Assembly (NCBI RefSeq): GCF_014109805.1
Contig: NZ_CP059400.1
Coordinates: 3,991,001 to 4,055,000, forward strand
DNA length: 64,000 nt
Direction of reading: 5' to 3'
DNA from: Legionella sp. PC1000
Lineage (GTDB): Bacteria; Pseudomonadota; Gammaproteobacteria; Legionellales; Legionellaceae
Part shown: positions 44,794 through 53,797 of the stretch, piece after piece
Position numbering within the stretch: the stretch's first letter is position 1
Layout: every line of letters starts with the position of its first letter
Translations under genes and position numbers: made by a program
Notes under the pieces: generated by a model
The model's database searches: none
What the model was told of the DNA's origin: nothing
What the model saw: the letters and a program-made list of their open reading frames with translations, nothing else

Positions 44794-44826
44794 ATCCCGG
44801 GTTCCGCTGCGCTGCACCGAGGCTAC
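44794..44826. repeat. Diverged copy of the GTAGCCTGGGT palindrome
   Basis: Contains the same central GGGTTCCGCTGCGCTGCACC as 33897-33931, with altered arms (ATCCC / GGCTAC), so the stem is weakened. It lies 17 bases past the end of the RND pump gene and may form part of its terminator region. Confidence 0.65.
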
Positions 44827-44843
44827 TGTTTTATTTTGGATGG

Positions 44844-47800
44844 TTAAAGTTCAACTTCTTTTCCCAAATTTTGCTGTTTGGCTTGTTTTTTTGCCTTTCT
44901 TTTCTCTTTCCAAGTTTGCAACATCACAAAAAATGCAGGGACAAATACCACGGCAAGACACGTTGAGGCCAGCATTCCACTGCATACGGCAATCCCAATC
45001 GAGCGTCGCGCATTGGCACCCGCACCCGTGGCGAATACTAAGGGCATAACGCCAAGAATAAAAGCGAACGAGGTCATTAAAATAGGACGAAAACGTGTTT
45101 TAGCACCAATTACCGCAGCCTCCATGATGGATTTGTTATGCAGTTCGTGTTGTTCTCGTGCCACTTCGACAATCAAAATAGCATTCTTGGCTGCCAAAGC
45201 AATAAGCAGCAAAATCCCGATTTGGGTATACATATTATTGGAAAGACCTAAAACCGATAACACCAATACGGTCCCAATTAAGGCCAAGGGTACGCTTAAT
45301 AGAATCGATGCAGGGGCGATCCAGTTTTCATATTGACCTGCTAAAATCAGATATACCAAAATGAGTGACAGGATAAAAATATAATAACTCATGTTTCCCG
45401 CAATTTTTTCCTGATAGGCGGTACTGGTCCACTCATAAGAGATACCGGCAGGCAAAACTTCCTTTGCAAGCCGCTCCATAACTGCCATGGCCTGGCCGGA
45501 GCTATAACCTGGTGCGGCCGAACCATAGATATTGCTTGAGGGGTATAAATTGTAAAGAGAAATAATGGAAGGCCCTACTGTAGGCGACATATCCGTAAGT
45601 GTCCCCAATGGTACCATTTCCCCTGATTTATTTCTTACATAATAATTACGTACATCGCCAACCGTCATGCGTGACGCGGCATCGGCTTGAACATAAACCT
45701 GAAACACCTGGCCGAATTTTGAAAAAAGATTCACATAGGATGAACCGAGATAGGTTTGTAACGTATTGGAGGCATCGCCGACAGAAACACCTAAGGCCTC
45801 TGCTTTGACTCGATTAATTGGGGCAGAAAGCTGTGGTACTGAAGCACGAAACGAAGTCATCAGACGTTGCAATTCGGGCTGCTGGCTTGCATAACGAATT
45901 AACTGATCGGTAGCAGTTTGCAATTTTTGATAATCAAATGATCCATCTTGCAATTCAAGTTGCATTTGAAAACCGCCAGACATACCCAAGCCTTGAATTG
46001 GCGGGGGGATCATAACCAATATTTTAGCGCCTAAAGTTTTTTCTGCGACCGCATTAAGCTGTTTATACATCGCGAGCAAATCCTCTTTTTTCCCTCGCAC
46101 GCTCCAATCTTTAAATACCACGTAAAGAACACCGCCATTGGCAAGGCTCGCATTACTATCCAAAAGAGAGATCCCTGCGATACTGATCACATTCTCTACG
46201 CCACCAACTTTAGATACTTGCGCGCTCAAATCGTGTAAAACCGCTTCTGTGCGCCCTAAACTGGAACCATCGGGCAATTGCACGTTCATCATCGCATATC
46301 CCTGATCTTCAAGTGGGATAAATCCCGTAGGGATACGGGTTAAGCCTAAAATCGCCAACAGGACCAGGGCGATACCAATGAAGCAAACTGTTTTATTATT
46401 ATGAACAAGTCTATCGATGAATCGGAGATAGAAATTTTCTATAGGATAGTAATACTTATCAAATAAACGAAAAACGAAATTTTTCTTTTTTTGCGGATCA
46501 ACCGGCCTGAGCCATAAAGCACATTGAGTAGGCTTCAAAGTCATCGCATTAATGGCACTAATAAATGCAGTTGCCGCAATAACTAATGCAAACTGTGCAT
46601 ACATAGCACCGGTTAAACCTGGCATAAAACCGGCAGGAACGAATACCGCCATTAACACAAGGGTAATACCAATAATGGGCCCCATTAATTCTGCCATCGC
46701 ATTAATTGCCGATTGTTTGGGCGGGGTACCCTGTTCTATATGCTGGGTTACGCCTTCAACGATTACAATCGCGTCATCAACCACGATACCAATTGCTAAA
46801 ACAAGTGCAAATAAAGTTAACAAGTTAATAGAGTAACCTAATACGAGCATGGCAAAGAATGCACCAATGATAGTCACAGGGACTGTGGTAGTAGGCACCA
46901 GGGTGGCGCGATAGTTTTGTAGAAAAAGGAGAATAACAATTAAAACCAGAATACCCGCTTCAAACAAAGTCTCATATACCTCATTTACCGAGGCTTTTAC
47001 GAAAATGGTGGTGTCAAAAGGAATCGAATATTCCATGCCAGGAGGAAATTTTTTTGCCATTTTCTCAACTGCTTTACGTACCTCGGCTGCAACTTGCAAC
47101 GCATTGGCATTGGGAAGTTGGTAAATACCAATAGCAGCTGCCTGTTTATTATTCAGTCTCGCGAGCTGGTTGTAACTGCTAGAGCCTAACTCCACACGCC
47201 CTACATCACGAATACGAACAATTTGCGCACTTTGTGTGGTACTGGTTTCTTTAGCGCTTTGATTGGGGTTTTGCGCTATTGTTTTCACTATGATGTTTTC
47301 AAATTGATCTACATCAGCAAGTTGCCCCGGAACATTTACTGTAAATTGATACGCTTCTTTCCCTGCGGTTGGGGGTGCACCAATTTGCCCGGAAGAAACC
47401 TCTTGGTTTTGATTGCTAATGGCCTGAAGAACATCACTTGGATTAAGGGAATAAGCCAACATTTTTTTAGGATCCAGCCAAACACGCATCGCATAAGTAC
47501 CGGTTCCAAAAATAAGCACATTACCTACGCCAGGTAAACGGGATAATTCGTCTTGCATGTTAATTGCCGCATAATTATCCAGAAACAGACCATCGAATTC
47601 CTTATTTTTGGACGTTAGCGTAATAAACTGGAGTATTGCCGTAGATTTTTGCTGTACCACCACCCCTTGCTTTTGCACTGAATCGGGCAACTGCGCCATA
47701 GCAGACTGTACCCTATTTTGCACCAGTACCTGGGCAAAATTAAGATCCGTTCCAATAGCAAAAGTAACAATCAGAGTGTAGGTGCCATTATTCGTACTGG

Positions 47801-48044
47801 TGGATTGCATATACAGCATGTTTTCCACCCCATTCACTTGCTGCTCAATCGGTAAAGCTACGGTTTTGATGAGTGTTTTCGCGTCGGCCCCAGGATATGA
47901 AGTGGTCACCTGAATGGTTGGTGGAACAATAGCAGGATATTGCGAAACGGGTAGTACAAATATAGCTACCAACCCCAGCAACACGATGAGGAGCGCAATA
48001 ACATTTGCCAATATAGGCCGCTCAATAAAAAATTTAGAAATCAT
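44844..48044 (-). CDS. RND efflux pump inner-membrane transporter (HAE1, AcrB/MexF-like)
   Basis: 1066 residues with the full RND architecture: TM1 near ILANVIALLIVLLGLVAIF, a periplasmic pore loop, the proton-relay segment GIVVDDAIVIVEGV in TM4 with paired aspartates, the second-half copy after PTGFIPLEDQG, and a closing TM block (LLLIALAAKNAILIVEVA, with the relay lysine). It is a proton antiporter for hydrophobic drugs, detergents or similar compounds. It is the third gene of an operon with the adaptor (60 bases upstream) and the outer-membrane factor. Substrate range cannot be read from sequence. Confidence 0.95.
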   Translation of the reverse strand: MISKFFIERPILANVIALLIVLLGLVAIFVLPVSQYPAIVPPTIQVTTSYPGADAKTLIKTVALPIEQQVNGVENMLYMQSTSTNNGTYTLIVTFAIGTDLNFAQVLVQNRVQSAMAQLPDSVQKQGVVVQQKSTAILQFITLTSKNKEFDGLFLDNYAAINMQDELSRLPGVGNVLIFGTGTYAMRVWLDPKKMLAYSLNPSDVLQAISNQNQEVSSGQIGAPPTAGKEAYQFTVNVPGQLADVDQFENIIVKTIAQNPNQSAKETSTTQSAQIVRIRDVGRVELGSSSYNQLARLNNKQAAAIGIYQLPNANALQVAAEVRKAVEKMAKKFPPGMEYSIPFDTTIFVKASVNEVYETLFEAGILVLIVILLFLQNYRATLVPTTTVPVTIIGAFFAMLVLGYSINLLTLFALVLAIGIVVDDAIVIVEGVTQHIEQGTPPKQSAINAMAELMGPIIGITLVLMAVFVPAGFMPGLTGAMYAQFALVIAATAFISAINAMTLKPTQCALWLRPVDPQKKKNFVFRLFDKYYYPIENFYLRFIDRLVHNNKTVCFIGIALVLLAILGLTRIPTGFIPLEDQGYAMMNVQLPDGSSLGRTEAVLHDLSAQVSKVGGVENVISIAGISLLDSNASLANGGVLYVVFKDWSVRGKKEDLLAMYKQLNAVAEKTLGAKILVMIPPPIQGLGMSGGFQMQLELQDGSFDYQKLQTATDQLIRYASQQPELQRLMTSFRASVPQLSAPINRVKAEALGVSVGDASNTLQTYLGSSYVNLFSKFGQVFQVYVQADAASRMTVGDVRNYYVRNKSGEMVPLGTLTDMSPTVGPSIISLYNLYPSSNIYGSAAPGYSSGQAMAVMERLAKEVLPAGISYEWTSTAYQEKIAGNMSYYIFILSLILVYLILAGQYENWIAPASILLSVPLALIGTVLVLSVLGLSNNMYTQIGILLLIALAAKNAILIVEVAREQHELHNKSIMEAAVIGAKTRFRPILMTSFAFILGVMPLVFATGAGANARRSIGIAVCSGMLASTCLAVVFVPAFFVMLQTWKEKRKAKKQAKQQNLGKEVEL

Positions 48045-48104
48045 TCTGCTGTCTTCTCACATTGTATAACGATCACCAAAACAACACCCCTGACGCATCT
48101 AAAA

Positions 48105-49322
48105 TTAATCTTTGGCTGCCCCATTATCTTTTGGTTTGCTTTTGCCATTATCTTTTGTTTGCGTTACCCGTTCATGCGGTTCAACCTTATTTCCAGGAGT
48201 CGCGTATTGCAGGCCATCAATGATTACTTTGTCTTGAGCATCAAGCCCCGTAACCACCGCACGCATCCCATTCTCTGCACCGCCCAATTTTACCCGTTTC
48301 GTCACGACCACATTGTCATTATCTACGGTCAATACATAGGGGCCGATTTGATCATAAAGGATCGCTGTATCAGGCACTGTTAATTGCTTTTTAGGTTTGG
48401 AGATAGCGACGCGTACTTGCACAAAGAGGCCTGGTACAAAAATGTACCCCTTGTTGGGTAATACGGCACGAAGCTCCATAGTACCCGTAGATGCATTAAG
48501 ACCTGTATTAACAAAATCAAGCGTGGCTTTGTACTTAACTGTAGGATCGTTTTGCAGGCTCACTTCAATAGGAACTTTCTTTATATCTTGGGGTTTGAAT
48601 CCTTGCGCCCGCGCTGCCGCCCGTAATTTGAGTAAATCAAGTTCATTTAGATTAAAGTAAACATAGATGGGATCGATCTGTTCTATGGTAGCCAAATTTG
48701 TGGCTTCACCATGCCCCACAAGGTTTCCAACGTCAACTAAATGCCGACCGATTCGGCCGTCAAATGGAGCTGAAATGTGGGTGTAACTGTAGTTAATTGC
48801 TGCATTGACTTCTTCTGCTTCGGCTTTATCAACTCCTGCGGCAACCTCCAGTGTTTTGGCATACCATTTTTCAACTTCGTTTAATGAGGTGGCATGCTGT
48901 TTATACATTTTCTGTTGTCGTGCATATTCGGACTTATTATAGATAAGCGCAGCCTTTTCTGCGGTTACGGTCGCTTTGGCTGCTCTTAATTTTTCAAAAT
49001 ACGGCTCTGGTTGAATTACAAAGAGCTCTTTTCCTTTTTTAACGAAAGTTCCATCTACAAACTCTATTGAATCCAGAAAGCCCTCAACACGTGCAACCAG
49101 GTTCACCGAATTATAAGCGACTGTATTACCTGTTTGTGTCACATATTCAGCCATTTCTTTGAGTTTTGGCTTTTGCACAACGACCTTGGGTGCCGGGATG
49201 GCGGGTACGCTACTTTTGCCAAAAATATGTGAAATCAGATAAATAAGAAGTAAAATAGCAATCGCTATCCCTGCAATTTTGACTGATTTTGAATCTCTAT
49301 TAAAGTTCATGCCCAATACCAT
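48105..49322 (-). CDS. RND efflux periplasmic adaptor (membrane fusion protein)
   Basis: 405 residues from the ATG at 49322; an in-frame ATG at 49310 is an alternative. An N-terminal membrane anchor (IAGIAIAILLLIYLISHIF) is followed by the lipoyl-like half-motifs (VEGFLDSIEFVDGTFVKKG and YTHISAPFDGRIGRHLVDVG), an alpha-hairpin between them, the beta-barrel and membrane-proximal domains (DKVIIDGLQYATPG), and a Lys/Asp-rich tail. It bridges the pump and the outer-membrane channel in the periplasm. It lies 60 bases before the pump gene on the same strand and is separated from the outer-membrane factor gene by 228 bases holding a palindrome. Confidence 0.93.
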   Translation of the reverse strand: MVLGMNFNRDSKSVKIAGIAIAILLLIYLISHIFGKSSVPAIPAPKVVVQKPKLKEMAEYVTQTGNTVAYNSVNLVARVEGFLDSIEFVDGTFVKKGKELFVIQPEPYFEKLRAAKATVTAEKAALIYNKSEYARQQKMYKQHATSLNEVEKWYAKTLEVAAGVDKAEAEEVNAAINYSYTHISAPFDGRIGRHLVDVGNLVGHGEATNLATIEQIDPIYVYFNLNELDLLKLRAAARAQGFKPQDIKKVPIEVSLQNDPTVKYKATLDFVNTGLNASTGTMELRAVLPNKGYIFVPGLFVQVRVAISKPKKQLTVPDTAILYDQIGPYVLTVDNDNVVVTKRVKLGGAENGMRAVVTGLDAQDKVIIDGLQYATPGNKVEPHERVTQTKDNGKSKPKDNGAAKD

Positions 49323-49413
49323 TTTATTTAATTTTCCAAAATTTCCTTTCTCTGCTTAGGGTCATTACCATCAAGTTAAGTCTGGGCATAAACTCCCATC
49401 CCTATGTAAAATT

Positions 49414-49490
49414 GTCATCCACGCCAGGCGGAGATCCAATTCGAATCAAAAGCCAACACAGGGATAGATTCCCGCTACGCGGGAAATGAC
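49414..49490. repeat. Palindromic repeat between efflux genes
   Basis: Ends GTCAT / ATGAC and an inner perfect hairpin TTCCCGC-TAC-GCGGGAA (49469-49485). It resembles the common bacterial intergenic GTCATTCCCGCG-type repeats. It sits inside the efflux operon between the outer-membrane factor and adaptor genes, so it could attenuate transcription or process the mRNA. Confidence 0.6.
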
Positions 49491-49550
49491 CAAGCTCTTT
49501 AACTTAATGTATCCCTAACCCTAACACAGGAGAGGGGTTTTTCCTTTCTT

Positions 49551-51104
49551 CTACCACTTTGGTAAATACAGTTGCTTAAATCGTTCTTTCCTAGTTCGCG
49601 GTGGCTCATGATTTTGCTGTTTGAGCAAAGTCCCCCAGTTTGTACGTGCTGCCATTTCCGCTTTGATTAGGGGCGGCACAACATCATTAGTACCCCGTAT
49701 TTCCCAGCCCCCGCCTAGTGCTCGATAAAGAGAGACTAATGCGAGTGGAATATTGGCTTGTGCGTTAACCAATGCAGTTTGAACGCTCAATTGTTGCTGC
49801 TCGGCATTCAGCACAGGAGTAAAATCAACTTCTCCATTAATATAACGCACGATTGCCAATTTTAGTGTTTTGATGGCCGCGTTATTTGCTTTGGTTAATG
49901 CGCGCTCCGCCTTTTTTGCCTCGATATAGGCTGTAATACCATTTTGAACTTCTTGCTGTGCTTTTAGAACCAAATTAATGTAGTTTAACAAGGCCTGCTG
50001 GAATACAGCGTCTTGTGCCCGTACTGCATTCGTAATTTGACCGTAATTAAGTATTGGCCAAGTCAAAGTCGGGCCTGCGGTTATTGACCGGTTCGCCCAA
50101 TTAAACAAATCTGAAAGTGAGTTTTGGCCAATATTATTTGATGAAAAAACAAAAGTACCATTTAACGCAAGAGAAGGAAAAAGATTTGCTTTTGCTGCGC
50201 CAATTTTGGCGGATTGTGCCATCGCCTCTAAACGGGCTTGATGAATATCCGGCCGTCGCGCCAAACTTTCTACAGGAATTCCCACTGCTACTGTTGAAGG
50301 CGCTTTAGGGATTCCTTTGCTTTTCTTAAGCTCTCCGTCTACTCCATTGGGTAGTGTACCCAATAAAAGAGCCAGTGCATTTTTTTGCTGTTCTAAGCTA
50401 TTTTCCAGCGGAGGAAGAGATGCTTCTGTTTGTGAAAGCTCAGTCTGTGCTTGCTCCACATCCATGAGATTTGTTTCACCTGCATTATATCGAGCCTTGG
50501 CTATTTTTAACCCCTCTCTTTGCACTACAATGTTGGCTTTGGTTACCTTGATTTGCGCCTCGAAGGTTCGAACTTGGATGTAGGTGCTGGCAACGTCTGC
50601 GGTAAGAGTGACCAAAGCATTATCATAAGCAGCAAGAGAAGATAAAAACGTCGCATCATTGGCTTGAATTGCTCTTCGATATTTTCCCCAAAAGTCAATT
50701 TCCCAGTTTGCAGCAAAACCTAATGATAATGTTGCGAACGATGAGGGTAGAATTGATTGCAGTTGACTCCCACCAATTTCAACATAGGTATAGTTACCGG
50801 TTATCGCCTGTTGTTGCGGGTATAACATGCCTACCGATTGAGCCAGGAGAGCACGAGTTTGCAGTACCCTTACTCCGGCAATCTGGAGTGTCAAATTATT
50901 ATAATAACCTTCGTAAATTAATGAAGTCAGAACAGGATCATGAAAAACCTCCCACCATTTAGTTGTTTTAAATGGCGCTTCTTTTACTGTTGCATCCTTT
51001 TTTGGCCAATGGGTAACGACTGGCTTTAGCGGCTCTTTATAATTAGGACCGACCATACAGGCGCTAAGAAAAAGGCAAGTAACGAAGGTAAAAAATTTTA
51101 ACAT
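49551..51104 (-). CDS. RND efflux outer-membrane factor lipoprotein (NodT/OprM family)
   Basis: 517 residues from the ATG at 51104, which gives a lipoprotein signal (MLKFFTFVTCLFLSAC, lipobox LSAC). An in-frame ATG at 51155 would place 17 residues before it. Features are the conserved VGPNYKEP after the lipid cysteine, FKTTKWWEVFHDPVL, two TolC-type repeats with ARYNAGETNLMDVEQAQTEL and AIVRYINGEVDFTPVLNAEQ, and ARRPDIHQARLEA. It forms the trimeric outer-membrane duct of the efflux complex. Placing this gene first, before adaptor and pump, is less usual than the reverse order. Confidence 0.93.
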   Translation of the reverse strand: MLKFFTFVTCLFLSACMVGPNYKEPLKPVVTHWPKKDATVKEAPFKTTKWWEVFHDPVLTSLIYEGYYNNLTLQIAGVRVLQTRALLAQSVGMLYPQQQAITGNYTYVEIGGSQLQSILPSSFATLSLGFAANWEIDFWGKYRRAIQANDATFLSSLAAYDNALVTLTADVASTYIQVRTFEAQIKVTKANIVVQREGLKIAKARYNAGETNLMDVEQAQTELSQTEASLPPLENSLEQQKNALALLLGTLPNGVDGELKKSKGIPKAPSTVAVGIPVESLARRPDIHQARLEAMAQSAKIGAAKANLFPSLALNGTFVFSSNNIGQNSLSDLFNWANRSITAGPTLTWPILNYGQITNAVRAQDAVFQQALLNYINLVLKAQQEVQNGITAYIEAKKAERALTKANNAAIKTLKLAIVRYINGEVDFTPVLNAEQQQLSVQTALVNAQANIPLALVSLYRALGGGWEIRGTNDVVPPLIKAEMAARTNWGTLLKQQNHEPPRTRKERFKQLYLPKW

Positions 51105-51354
51105 GGGTGCTAAGAATTCCCTATCTAAACTATTTTCCATTAATGGAAATGACATTAGCTTCTTACTTCAAAGCACTTTATCACTACTATGAATTATTTG
51201 ATAGATCATTAGCTTAAATACTGTAGCTTTAAGGATCGTAGCGCTTATTGGGTAGTGCGGCAAACTTATTGTCAACTCTTTGATTCCACCCAAAACTGGA
51301 GGAAGTATATAATTAACTCTATAAGTTAAATTTTTAATTTATTTGGAAACTAAT

Positions 51355-53688
51355 ATGCCTAAAATAATCATAATGACGCACGCTCCGCAAAAAACTTTAG
51401 GAGATCCAAGCTCAGCAGCTAAATTACAAAAGCTTCTGTTAGAACAATATAAACTACTAGACCAAGAAATCGAGGTTAAAGTAATTATTGATACCGGGAC
51501 TACAGAAAATGAAGAGGCTGTCAAAAATTTATTTGGTGAAATGAACTATGAATTAATAAAAAAATTTAATGCCCCTGAAGGAAAAAAGAGATTAGAACAA
51601 AATATTAGTGATGCAGATCTCATCATACTCTATCCGACGCCTCATTTCCTTAATTTAACTACGGCAACATTAATTACGGACATCATGGCAAGATCAAAAA
51701 AAAGTGGGGTGATTTCACTGGTAGAGTATGACTACGATATTCTTCATCAACATAATAGTAAAGGATTTGTCAACACAGTAGCAGGATCACTGTATGTGAG
51801 TACTGGCATTGGAGAACAGTGTTTAGGAATTTACATTAACGAACAATCTCCTTCCAAAGAGAATTTATTTCAGCGACTCCATGAGACTGATCGTGCAAAG
51901 TTGCCCCGCGATCTTAATCAAAATGAAGGTCTGTATTTTGGCTATTTTAATAAAATTGGCGGCTCCAAAACAGGGGCAAATCCTGCCCGCTTTATAGCTT
52001 TTGCGGCTCATAATAGTCCTGAAAAAAAACAAGTGGATGTAGTCATCCCCCTCTTGCCGGGGGGTAGTGATGTTCATGTGGAAAATAAGATAGATGCATT
52101 ACTTGAAAAAAAATTTATGGATGACATAAAAGATTTTAATAAAGTGGTTATTTCATACTCTCACGCCGGTGCTACTCGCTACTTTGTTTATCAAAAGAAT
52201 GAAGATCAATTGGTTGCAAAAGAAATTGATGAAGGGGAATATGAAACTCAAAAAAACGACGCGGATAAGGTAATTCGAGTTATCAATCCTTTTCCTCTAC
52301 ACCCGCAATCCATGCACGCATTGATGGAAACATCCAAAGCGGTGAATCTTGTGACAGGCGATCAAAGCCTTTCAGAGGCATTATCTCTAGCAAAAATTCC
52401 ATTTTATCAAGCCATGTCGTGGAAGAAAAAACTCTATGACTCACTCACATCTTTTGCCCAAAACTATCCCATACTTCACGAATGGCTCACTAAAAATGCG
52501 AATCAATCCATTTCTCCAAAAGAACTGGCTGATTTTTATTCAGAAAATCAATCGAAAATGCAAGAAGAAATCCAATCTTTGCGTAGTGAGCTTATTCAAA
52601 AGAAAAACTTGGCAATTAATATTGTTGACTATATTAATTCTTTAATAGGAATGAGTTTACTTGAACGATATCAATTCTTTATTCAAAATCTGATAAACGA
52701 TTTTGAATTTTATACACAGAGGGAAGGGAGACAGAAAGAGAAATACTTGGACCGTAAGGCATTATTTAGTCATATCGATTTTTATCTTCAGAGTGCTAGT
52801 ACAGACGATGAAAGAAATGAAATAGTAGCGTACTTTATTAAACACATAGATGATATTTTTAATTTAGACGAGTATGATGTTATGCCTCTTTTTTGCGAAA
52901 TTAATGACAAATATCCATCTCTTAATTTTCAATTACCTTTCTCAATTATACTTAACGGTTTTAAAAAAATGACTTCAACGGTAGCTCAATTTGTTCTTAT
53001 AAAGGGAGAAGAACAAGAGATAACAGTAGCAGCAAATTACATGAGCGATTACCTAAACTACTTATCATGGACTAGCACATTAACATCGGAAGAAAAAAGA
53101 GACGTTCTTGAATCAAGAAGTCTGAATGCTTTTTGTTATTTTTGTGAGGAGGAAAAGCTGAGTAAAGATACGGTAATGCCTTTACTTCAGATGATAAAGA
53201 ATGAATCCGATAAGGATATATTGCAGCAAGGATTAAAAATATTGTTCACTATTCCTACCTACAAAGCTGAAGGGGATACTCTTGAATTTATTCCTTCAGA
53301 ACCAAGTATTTTTTTTCAACTGAAAGAGCAAGACCGAATAAAGGTGCTCAGCAGAATACTGAAAAACCCTCAAGCGAAAGCAATTTTGTTAGAAGAGTTA
53401 TTCAAAGCTGAAAACCCACTCTGTATCGATGCACTGAATAAAGAGCCGGTAAGCACTTTTGTGTTACGTGCATTGTTTTTTGAAAAAGCAACTTCCGATA
53501 ACTCTCATTCTTTTTTTAAACCCACATTAAATGAGACATTACTCCTCCAACTTTTAGACACCACAGATGGAGACATGCAAAAAATCATTCAAAATAGGTT
53601 GCAAGCCATATCAGCAGAAAATACTGTTATGTGTATACCGGATTACTTAAATACATTTCTAAGTAAACAACTAGAAAAAGTGATGTGA
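51355..53688 (+). CDS. Large protein with GT-B glycosyltransferase-like N-terminal half, putative effector (777 aa)
   Basis: The ATG at 51355 has GGA 8 bases upstream; an in-frame TTG lies earlier. Residues 1-120 start with a Rossmann-like strand (PKIIIMTHAPQKTLG) and contain DADLIILYPTPHFLNL. Around 310-365 the segment INPFPLHPQSMHAL, VTGDQSLSEALSLAKIPFYQ and WKKKLYDSL resembles the donor-binding region of GT-B glycosyltransferases (compare the GEDSFVRAQ region of EarP). The C-terminal 400 residues are helical with no signal or membrane helix. Legionella is known to deliver GT-B effectors such as SidI. Glycosyltransferase activity is inference, and the acceptor is unknown. Confidence 0.55.
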   Translation: MPKIIIMTHAPQKTLGDPSSAAKLQKLLLEQYKLLDQEIEVKVIIDTGTTENEEAVKNLFGEMNYELIKKFNAPEGKKRLEQNISDADLIILYPTPHFLNLTTATLITDIMARSKKSGVISLVEYDYDILHQHNSKGFVNTVAGSLYVSTGIGEQCLGIYINEQSPSKENLFQRLHETDRAKLPRDLNQNEGLYFGYFNKIGGSKTGANPARFIAFAAHNSPEKKQVDVVIPLLPGGSDVHVENKIDALLEKKFMDDIKDFNKVVISYSHAGATRYFVYQKNEDQLVAKEIDEGEYETQKNDADKVIRVINPFPLHPQSMHALMETSKAVNLVTGDQSLSEALSLAKIPFYQAMSWKKKLYDSLTSFAQNYPILHEWLTKNANQSISPKELADFYSENQSKMQEEIQSLRSELIQKKNLAINIVDYINSLIGMSLLERYQFFIQNLINDFEFYTQREGRQKEKYLDRKALFSHIDFYLQSASTDDERNEIVAYFIKHIDDIFNLDEYDVMPLFCEINDKYPSLNFQLPFSIILNGFKKMTSTVAQFVLIKGEEQEITVAANYMSDYLNYLSWTSTLTSEEKRDVLESRSLNAFCYFCEEEKLSKDTVMPLLQMIKNESDKDILQQGLKILFTIPTYKAEGDTLEFIPSEPSIFFQLKEQDRIKVLSRILKNPQAKAILLEELFKAENPLCIDALNKEPVSTFVLRALFFEKATSDNSHSFFKPTLNETLLLQLLDTTDGDMQKIIQNRLQAISAENTVMCIPDYLNTFLSKQLEKVM

Positions 53689-53797
53689 CACTTAGTGGAA
53701 CAAAAAGATACGCTAAAAATCACTCAGTCAGCCCTAGTTGCTCTCCAGGATCTCCAGACATATTAGAAAATCCACCGCAAAAAGCAGCCCCTTGTAT

